From the NCBI GenBank assembly GCA_035610835.1, contig CM069448.1, positions 496,001 to 560,000 on the forward strand: a stretch of DNA of 64,000 bases, given 5' to 3'. The position numbers were made by a program, and so were the translations under genes. Origin of the DNA: Ophiura sarsii (lineage: Eukaryota > Echinodermata > Ophiuroidea > Amphilepidida > Ophiuridae). This document shows, piece by piece, positions 10,506 through 21,800 of this stretch (positions within the stretch are counted from its first letter, which is position 1; each line of letters starts with the position of its first letter). Below the pieces are notes generated by a model, which worked only from the letters and a program-made list of their open reading frames with translations, was not told the DNA's origin and made no database searches.

Positions 10506-13500
10506 GTAAGTGATGTTTCTGTTACAGAGTAGCCTGCGTACATGTTGGTATGGTAATGATAGATCTAGGAACAGGGTGAGCCTAAAAATATCAAGAATTT
10601 CCAGCATGATTGAGGGTATTTTTGACACATTTCGATTTTCCAAGAGCAATTCATAAGCTATTCAGCTCACGGATGTTTGGTAATAGCATGGGGCATAAGA
10701 CCCCTACAGCATTCAACCTATACTGTTAAAAATAAGAGTAAATGAACAAAAAACATTGGGGTCGTCTGTTTGTGTACTCCTATCTTACCTTGTGAATTTT
10801 TACCCATTTTCCAGCTACTACGGTACGTCCTGGGGGGGGGGGGGGTACTATTTTTTAAATTTTAAACAAAGATAAATAATTAAATCATCTCTATTACCTT
10901 TATATTCTTTCCCAATATGCATATAGGTCGCTTTGGAAACCAAGCTGATCATTTCCTAGGTACTTTGGCTTTTACTCATCATTTAGACAGGACATTGATA
11001 TTACCACCATGGATAGAGTATCCATATCGTAGATCATCATCGGTAAGTCAATATATCTGAATTGATATTTTTCCTATTGGTACTGAACAAAGAATAGACT
11101 TTAGGTCCACACAAAAGAAGATTTTAAAGACACCACCACAATGCATTGCGTTTTTGCAAAATGCCCTAATTCTGGTCTCCAATTTGTCTCCGTTCCCATA
11201 GACCTATTAGCACACAATCATGGCTTCATATCGCATTCATCGTTGGAGCTCTTCTTAGGTTCTAGTTTTCATCAATGAATAAATTAGTTATCTGTGTTCC
11301 TTTTTCTTATTTCTAAACTTAAGAGCATCGTGTGAAACATGCTTTAGTTGGTTGGCGTTGGCACAATGCATTGTGGGAAGACCTTTAAATCTTCTTTGGG
11401 TCCACACTTGGTTTTTACACTTTACACATAGCTTGGTTTAATCCTGTCTAAGGTTTTTCTGTGCATGATCTTGTAGGGTTTATTAACTTGTATATGGCTC
11501 ATTCCATGAAGTTGGGGCATTTGTTAAAATAGCAGAATTTGGTACTTTAGGCAGCTTATAAACTGTTTTACTCTATGTGTATATCAATTTTTTTTAGTGT
11601 CCAAAAACAGTACTAGGTTATAGTATTGAGCCATGAAAACAAACAAAAAATCGACCCTTCCTTGAAGAAGAAAAAAATAAAAAATTAAGTGGTGTCCAAG
11701 ACCATTTTTGCTAAAAAACGTGACATGGAAAACACAACAATTAATATGAGTTTTATGTAAGCAAAACTATCATAGAATTGCTTGGAAATCGATTTGATTA
11801 ATAAAAGATACATGTATTCATAGTTTACTGACCAAAACACCTCGTCACGCTGGACTGATTTTTCACCCAAGCAACATGAAAATTGCCTTTCCGATGCTAC
11901 GCACGGTGTCCACAAAATATACACGTGTAGCATCGGGAGTTTTCATTGCTGAATGGGGGTAGTTCTCTATCATACATTTTTTAATTATTTTCCAAAATTA
12001 AGAGCATTTATCAATTGAAAACTATTGCAAATGAGAATAAATTTCATGAAGACCATTCCATATATTCATGAAAAAGTATACCGTGCCGTGTGCATGGTGT
12101 CCTAACCATAAAGTGTAGCATCGTGATAAACATCCTATGCAATTTGTGGGAATCCCCCCCTGGAGATAAATAAAACATTCCATATTTCTTTTTGTAAGGA
12201 TAGAGGTCAATAGCTATCAGGTTTGTTTGGAATTTGCCACACGTGGGCTAGTTTTATCAAGGTTTCAGTCGCTAGTGTCCCGTTGTAGCATCGGGACTTT
12301 TATGTAGCATCAAAATGTAAACATTGGATAGTTTTGTGAATGGTAAGTGCGATTGTAATTATTTCTTAATGTTGCTTGTATGTCTGTATTTATTAATGCA
12401 TTTTTATTGAAAGGAAAAACACTGAATCAGAATTTCTTTTCATGTTATGATATTAATTTTGAGTCACGGACGCCATAATAATTTGGCGTCCATGTAGCAT
12501 CGGGCATAGCATGGGCAATATTTTGCATTGGGTATCGTTATAGTTCGTTGAAATTGTATTTTTTTTGTAGAATCACATCATTAATAAACTTTGAAGTTAA
12601 TAATGAATTCGTTTTTGCTCTTTTAATGCTAATAATATAGCTTACCAATACGATGCTACATGGACACCATGTCCATGTAGCATTTCATAAAATTTGCCTA
12701 ATTAGACTAAAACAATTACCCCATTCGAAATTATCCATCACCCAAAACATTCAAAACATTGCCTACATTTTACTACACTTTACAGAAAAAAAGGCATATT
12801 ATGAGAGATGTATATCTAATGAAATATATTAATACACAATGCTACATGGACACCATTTCCATTAGCATTTCACTGAATTCACAATAAACATTCCCTTATT
12901 TTAGTTTTATTTACTATAAATAAAACAAATAATTGTAAATCATTAAAGTTCTCTATCCTTTGCTATTCTTTTTCATGTTAAATGAATAATAAATAAAATA
13001 CTCCAGCATGATTTTAATATAAATATTTTCCTGCAACACAAAAAGTGCAACATGAATAAATAATCTACTCCAATATCAATACACAATGTTCCATGAAGAT
13101 ACTAAGCCTTAGTGTTTATTTTGTTTTGCTTTGCAGGTTCTTGACATTAATTCAGAAGACAGTTCTATCGTCCTGGAATTTATGGAGATGAAGACAAGGA
13201 ACCCATCATTTTCAAAAACTAGTACCTTTCCAAAGAAATCCATCATGGCAATTAAATTAGTTTTTTTTGCAAACTGACTTTTTAAGTGATCAAACTTTTC
13301 AATCATCTTTATCAATAATAGAGGATGATTCAATCAGAAACAAGCAAAGAGACTAAGATCACAAAGGGTACTTTAAGAACAACACTGCATGAAGTTTGTT
13401 TCAGTGGACATCTTAAGTTTCTTTGATCAATGGTGTATTGTTATTGTGTAATTGTAAGAAATGGTGTATGTGTATCATAGGTAATTATGTTTTATGCTTC

Positions 13501-16500
13501 ATGGCAGGTTATCTTTTTGTGTAATTTGTAGTTTTACAATCCATGTTATTAATTTTATCGTGTGCTTATAACATAAAAAGTTAACATCATAGTACATCCT
13601 CTCTATTGATCTGAAAAAGATGCACCTGTTCAAGCTGTTCCAAATATTTTAGGGCACGGTGTCCATGTAGCATCGTAATACTTAAGTACACAGAAAATGT
13701 AAATTTTACATGAACAGTGTTTAGATAAATTTCAAGCAATTCACTCTGTGTATCTACTTGATATGATGAACAAGTAGACAAACCATTCACACTCAAATAA
13801 TTGTAACAGTATGAATAGTCTTATTATTAACAATGTTACAAGACGCGGTGTCCATGTAGCATCGGTAGTGTATTTTATAACATAATACAGGTAAATAATA
13901 CTTCATATACTTACTTTATGACTATAATGTAATCAATGTGCATGGTTTATAGAGTACTTTACATCAAACAAATATTGATATGTAATTTATTTAAATTCAT
14001 TATACAAATTGCAAAATAAAGAGTCACTTTTCAATGAGTTTTTACATAAAACAGTTAATATACGATGTCTTGTTCGTTAAGTTATGTTCAACCTAGACAA
14101 ATCTGGTTTCTTTTCATGTATTTGTGGTTCCAAGTAGTTAATTGAGGTATAAAAACTTGGCCCACATCTTAAGCTATTTTATTAGAAAATGATATGGAAA
14201 TGAGAAATGGTGTCCATGTAGCATCAGGATTTTTGGAAATGTCATCCAACTGTTGAACATGTGCGGTTATTTTACACCAAATGTTACATTAAAATAAAAA
14301 GTTCTACATTGGACTTTGGTAAATGTAGAACCTAAAAAAGAAGAAAGAGTTGGAAAATATCCATTTTGAAAATTTCACTTGGATGTCACATAATATGCCC
14401 CAACTTCATGGAATGAGCCATATTTATATTTGACCCAACGGGAGTATGAGAGAAATATGAATATTGAGTTATATCATGATATACATGATAAGGGGTCATT
14501 TTGGTAACAAATTCAATGTTGTATCACATTCCAAACCAAAGTTACAGATGATTGAAAACATCAAATATAATTTGTCAAATTATAGGCATTTAATGTTTTG
14601 ATTTTGTTAACAAATCAATGGAGTAAATGACAGTAAAATACATCAAAAGGTACTATTTATTTTCATGGATTTGTGGTTAGATAGAATATGTATCAGAGAT
14701 CTTTTTATGAATTCGATATACATATTTTGACCATTTCCTACATTCGTGCTCTTAAATCAAATTATCTACTGCCGCATTGGGTAACATATGTATATTATTT
14801 GAAATATCATAATTTGAACCTTGACTAACTCTTCTTTTCAAAATCCTTTTAATTAATTCAGGACCAAATCCCATTTGATACCTATTTCCAAGTAGAACCA
14901 TTCCAGGAGTATCACCGTGTTGTCACAATGGAAGAATTCATGAAGGAATTAGCACCCACGATCTGGCCAGATGGTGAAAGAATTGGTAAGTTTTATCTCA
15001 AGGTGAAGGCGATGACATTCGTCTTTGAAATCGATAAACAGTTAGTGTATTCCATACACTACTAAAGCACTGAATCATGAATGTTCCAACATTTTTCCTG
15101 AGAGCTAACTAATTAAGACACCTGGTCATTCCTCAACATTCCTGATAAGAGATTATAGGTGGCTTGCTGCCATTTTTTTCAGGAATGATTAGGAGTGTGC
15201 ATGAGGAAATTTTAAATGTCTAAGGATGTGGTGAATCGAAAACATTGGAAGCTTCCACGTTGGATTGGGAGCAAATGAAAATTGTAAACAATCCAGGTCC
15301 TTTAATTTGGCTCCCTACATGAGTGCATTGCCGTAGTCCAGACGTGAAAGGATGAGATAGCGAACGACATGCTTTGTGTCTTGATCAAGATATTTAGAAA
15401 TGCGACGGATGTTTCTTTAGATAAAAGTTGATAGAAGAAATAAGACTATTGATGTGTTTAGTCATGGATATATGACTATGGGAATAAAAAAATTATCCCT
15501 ATATTGGGAACGGAAGTACTGGATTTAATCATGTCATTACCAACTTTGAGTTCAACAGGTGGGAGTATCTCTATATGTAACCTAAATGTGTTAGGTAAAA
15601 TTGCATTGTTAATGTTACAATGGAAAGTATTGATTCTGTTGTGATCGAATGACTCTTATCAGTGTGTGATTGCAAAACCACAGCACTTTGAACTCTCTAC
15701 AAATTGCACTGTAAATGATTTGTATGGAACTTGCTACAGCAGCTTTCATATCAGTTGTACATTATCATGCACTTGAAATTGAATGCAAGGTATACTTTAA
15801 ATTGTATGCAATTCTGATTCCTCAGTTAATTGCCTAATTACATGCTTGTGCTAATAAATGAATATAATTAAATTGCAATTTTATTGATTCAATGGATCTA
15901 TGGCACATAATCTCCTGGCCACAGTTAGACATGTGGGCGCACTTCGATCAGGCTGCGCACGCATGCTTGAAAACTCACAAAATACCGCAAAACAATACAA
16001 CACCAAAGCACCCGATTGGTCAAATTTAAACTGAAGCATTTTTAACGAACATCACGCTGCACCGGGACCACCAACGCAGTGGGGCGTGATGGTGCGTGAA
16101 TAAGCTCATGTTTATTCACGAGTTTTTCATTTCTCTGTTTCAGCACCAACCGATCAGAGCCGTGAGGTCGATATTACGTAGTGCGCACCACGGATGACCG
16201 TTGCACCGTTTTGGAATGGGGTTGAGCTCGCATACTTTAAGCGAGCTCAACCTCATGTGACTTGTGTCCATTCATACGTTAATATCTAGACTAAGCAACC
16301 TGTTTGTATGGTCACACTTGCAGGTTTTTGCTACAAGTACCGACAAGACGAATCCTGTATGATGAAGGAGGGAAATCCATTTGGACCTTTCTGGAATAAC
16401 TTTGAAATCAATTTTGAATCGTATACAGAATTTGGACGTCTCTCTTACGCTACACACTATCCATCTATCAAACTCAGCTGGGAAGAGAAGTATGTACAAC

Positions 16501-18833
16501 ATGTTTAAGGGCAGTGTCAACCCGGCACTTGTTTAAAAAATTGAATTTCATATTTCTCTATTATTTTATACTTTTATATGTATTCTATCATTAACATCAT
16601 AAGTTACTAATCGGAAGCGATTATTTCCCGTTCTTTTGGGTGATTTTAAATTGTTGTAGTTTGAGCCAGTGACGTAAAAGGCGCATGATTATTTGGCGGG
16701 AATTTAAGCGAAGTTCTGCGCTTTCCAAATGCTGCGACAGCTGTTCGATCATTGCGTCGCGCGCTGAAACTTCCCGTGCGTAATACTAGACGCGCCGCTT
16801 AATATCCACGACGTAGACGCGAAAAACAAAAGAGCGCAAAACAATGTCTAAAAATGTAAACAAAGGCCAATCTTACGATCATTTAAATTTCAGTTTTCTT
16901 CCAATTTCTTCACATTGTGACAATATAAATTGAATCTGATAGTTTATTTTGATTGATCATAATAGTATACTCGCTTTTTAGGTCACACGCCCGTGTATTC
17001 CGTGAACATTTAGCTTTAAATGGTGGAAAATGTCAATATTTTTACTAAATCGATGCTTTCTAGAAATTCAAATTTGAAGGAATTTTACGAATTTTCAGAC
17101 AACATAACTAAAAAAAATATCAAACTATCAGGTAAGCTTTTACTACCATTGTGTAGAGGACTTTCAGCGCTAGGAGGCAAATTTTTATTTTTTCGATTAT
17201 GGATTTTAAACTCGAGATATGCATCCATTTCTAGCAAAATGTATGTCAAAAAACACGATTTTTACACTTTTCCGATGTTTTTAGCAATATTTCCAAAACT
17301 AAGCCTTATTTTGGAAAAAGAAAAATTTCCTTCCTAAACGAGATTGTCTTATTTACAAAAATGTATATTAGAACAAATTACCATTTTTTATTCTATAGTT
17401 ATGCTGTCTGAAAAATGTGGGGGCTTTTTGGTTCATTTCTCAAAATTTAGTTTATTTGGTATCACATTGATATCACCATCGGATTCCTTATCAAAATTCC
17501 TTTCTATAAATGTATACTTGTATGTACTTTTATTCAATATTCTCAAACTTAGAAGCAAAAGTTGATCATCAAAATAATAGGGTTGACACTTCCTTTAATA
17601 CTTTCCACGCGGCTATTAGTTTGACCATATCGAAACAAGATTTTTGAGAAATCTTTCCAAACTTTCTAGGTCTATCTCAAGAAAAACTGAACCAATACTA
17701 GGCATGTTGGTACTTTCCTCAATGCATTTCACATGGTGACTCCAAATATGGTAATGAAATTCAATAATTTTGACATTTTTGAAAAAAATGGTGACATTTT
17801 AAGATGTCGTCTGCAGCCGCCTGCCGCATGGAAAGTGTTAAGACGAAGTGTACAATAGGTCCTGTGCATCAATTACATGGCTTGTTTCCACATCGCGCAT
17901 TGCACATTTTTATCGGCCACGACCAACTCTCCCCTTAAGTGGGTGTTGGCGGTTAATGAGTTAATTGGAAACGGAAACGGCAACTGCATTACCCGATACA
18001 TTCCCACAGAGTTTTCTATCGCTCAGTTAATGGTACGACATTGCAAAGTAAATGATGCTCAGTTGGAACATGTAAATTTATAGACAAGTCAATTGTTAGT
18101 CAATACTTCTACGGAATAAAGTGCAGCAGTGTGCGAAGGGTATAACAGAATTATGTCATTTTAGTATTAACTAGTATTCATACACTCTATGTAGTTTTGA
18201 ACCAATCAAAATTGGCGGGTTCGCCGATTTTCACTGCGGGTGTTAGCAAACTTGTTTTAAGTGTTTTTAGTCGTTTTACATAGATCAAAATTATGCTTAA
18301 ATTGTGAATTTTTATTTGTATAGTGTCGTGTATGAATTAGGTCAATGCATGCGTATGTTTTGTTTCTCGAAAAATTAGAAAAATCAATGCACTTGCGCAA
18401 ATGCTCACAATAGCACTCCCCCTTCGGGGTCGTGTCATTATTCACACATCAACATCAGCGCGCGTGCATTGATTTGTCTAATTTCTCTCGAAACAACACA
18501 TACGCATTTATTGACCTATACGCAACAACATTACATTGCTCTGGGTCACCAAAAAATGTTTAACAAATGTCATATCAAAGTCTTGCCAGCATGTACCCAT
18601 AAGAGACTTTCCAAACCTGAAGCACAGTTTATCCAATAGATCAAAACCATGGTTTAACCAATGTGAAACACATCAGTAGTTCTATAATAAACAGTATAGG
18701 AATGCTTTGAGGTTTTTTTATTTCCAAATACTTAAGTCCAAGTGACAGTCTGTGACCCAAGAAAATAGAGTGTACTCAAGCTGGAAATATGGCTGACAAA
18801 CAGTATTTAGCATCCTGATTTGTTGATTCCTCA

Positions 18834-18884
<51 letters not shown>

Positions 18885-21800
18885 ATACCAACAACAAATT
18901 TACCCCACTGGTAATAAGCTGAAACATATGTGCAGGGCCGGATTTACCTCTTTGGGGACCCTGGGCCAGGCCAAATTTTGGAGGCCCCCAACTCACCATG
19001 AGGAACCATGTGATATCAAGTGGCTAAGGAGTGAGAAAAATAGGGAACACCAGGGTGTACCCAGGATTTGAAAGTAGAGTTCCCCGAAAATTTGCTGACA
19101 AAAGCGTGGTCACTAAACTGACCAAAATGCACGCTTAATTTGCTCTTTGACACTAATTTGGCCATATTTGAGGTACACTTTGGCTTTGAAATGAAATTAA
19201 CTGCCCTTTCTTTCTAATTTGGCCAGTGTTAAGTGTTGGTAAGTTATTGTTATCTTATTTTTGTCTTCTAAATTTGGGGGCCCCCCAAATCTGGGGGCCC
19301 TGGGCCCGGGCGATTGGTAAATCCTGCCCTGCATATGTGATGTGATCAAGCCAAATGAGTCACATGTTGGCAGTTTTGAATTTTGATATTTGTTCGTCAT
19401 TCAAAGGCAGGTGAAAAATGGTCCAAACACCACTAAAATTGAACTTGTAGTTTTAAAGTTACAAACCGTTTATCAACTAAAAAATTGTCACTTCTTTTTA
19501 CCTATAACTTACAATCAATATTCCCGACATACGATTCATCCTCATATACTTTTGTTTAATTGAAACTATTATGATAGTGACTCTTGGATATGAGACAAGT
19601 TATTTGATCAATTTTGTAATGAGTTATGCAAACAAACAAAAATTATCGTCCACATTTGATTGGTTTCCAAATTATGCATATCATTTTCGTGTTGATTCAA
19701 GCTTACAGAGAATCACAGAAAAAAGAAAGAAAAATGCATGCCATGTAGACCAATGCGCGCAGATTTCTGAGACAAACTTTCTTCATTATTGTATCCTAGA
19801 TTCCCAGTTGAGAAGTTCCCTGTGTTGGCCTTTGCCGGAGCACCAGCAGCATTTCCTGTGGCGGAACCAAATGTTGACTTGCATAAATACCTCAAGTGGT
19901 CTGACCTCATCAATGACCAAGCTGATAAGTTTATTGATGAAGAGTTATCAGGGGGCCCATTTCTTGGCATTCATATGCGACATGGATCGGATTGGGTAAG
20001 AACGTGTTATAATCAAGTCATAAACACTTGGCATTCATATGCGACATGGATCAGATTGGGTAAGAACGTGTTATAATCAAGTCATAAACACTTGGCATTC
20101 ATATGCGACATGGATCAGATTGGGTAAGAACGTGTTATAATCAAGTCATAAACACTTGGCATTCATATGCGACATGGATCAGATTGGGTAAGAACGTGTT
20201 ATAATCAAGTCATAAACACTTGGCATTCATATGCGACATGGATCAGATTGGGTAAGAACGTGTTATAATCAAGTCATAAATACTTGGCATTCATATGCGA
20301 CATGGATCAGATTGGGTAAGAACGTGTTATAATCAAGTCATAAACACTTGGCATTCATATGCGACATGGATCAGATTGGGTAAGAACGTGTTATAATCAA
20401 GTCATAAACACTTGGCATTCATATGCGACATGGATCAGATTTGGTAAGAACGTCTTATAATCAAGTCATAAATACTAGGCATTCATATGCGACATGGATC
20501 AGATTGGGTAAGAACGTGTTATAATCAAGTCATAAATACTTGGCATTCATATGCGACATGGATCAGATTGGGTAAGAACGTGTTATAATCAAGTCATAAA
20601 TACTTGGCATTCATATGCGACATGGATCAGATTGGGTAAGAACGTGTTATAATCAAGTCATAAATACTTGGCATTCATATGCGACATGGATCAGATTGGG
20701 TAAGAACGTGTTATAATCAAGTCATAAATACTTGGCATTCATATGCGACATGGATCCGATTGGGTAAGAACGTCTTATAATCAAGTCATAAATACTAGGC
20801 ATTCATATGCGACATGGATCAGATTGGGTAAGAACGTGTTATCAAGTCATAAACACTTGGCATTCATATGCGACATGGATCAGATTGGGTAAGCCTCTGC
20901 ACAGACAGATTATAAATAAATGATACAAGTAAATGGCATGGGTACATTATTGTAATGCAATCAAACAAAATGAAAATTGTCAAACGATCTTTACAGATCA
21001 GTGACCGCACTACTGTGCATTAGACTTATTGTAGTCTGTAGTAGACAAGAAGCAGTCTCTACGTTATTTCCATTGGTCAAGGGGCATTCATTTGGAGGTT
21101 CTATTAGAACCAAATTTATTTATAGTAGGCCAGTGGCAACCTATGTGTAGAGCTCTTTTTAGAGCCACCATATCCTTCAGTGGAAGCGGCAATCCATCTG
21201 AACGGCTCTTTTCAGAGCAACCAATTTTTAGGAAGTAGGAAAGGGCACCTACTCTCAAATCATCGGGCAAGGGGCAGCCCAAATGATAATAACAAGAGAA
21301 GTAGTAATCTCATGGTTTGTTTATTATAATAATTTGGTCCTGAAGAAGTCAGAGCTCTTTCTGACGAAAGCTTGACAGATTAAAACTTGTCCGACGGCGA
21401 ACCCGTTAAACTTTTAACTTATACAAGCAAAATGAGTTTGAATTCAGAAATATCTTATTTCAAGCTTTATACTAATTGATTGTAGGGCCTATTGGTTATT
21501 TGTACAAGCTACACGTTGCATAAAAAGCCCATTCCAGAAGGACACTTAATTGTAAAGATATGGGCAATTAAAGTTTTTTTCAAAAATACTAATAGACAAT
21601 AAATGGATTTCTATAATTTGTTTAGTTATATCTCAGAATCAATATTAGTGACTTCCGACTCATTTTGCCTAATCACATACATAAGATGAACATTCTTTCA
21701 AACATGTGTAGGTCAAAAACATGAATTTGTTAGGTGTATTCATAAGATTAGTCAAATCTATGAACAGCAATGCTACCAAACTGGATAAAAACGATATATT

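Noticed and set aside
15285..15375. Minus-strand words resembling RT C-terminal SRLDYGNAL.
   Set aside because: Only about 12 residues match; flanking frames do not continue the domain. Too little to call.
17020..17565. Two consecutive frames inside the TTAA element as a possible transposase.
   Set aside because: 105 and 73 codons of AT-rich sequence, with no DDE/DDD motif I can see.
19966..20893. Could the regular 64-bp array be a CRISPR?
   Set aside because: The whole unit is repeated without variable spacers, and it is plainly derived from the exon border of a eukaryotic gene.
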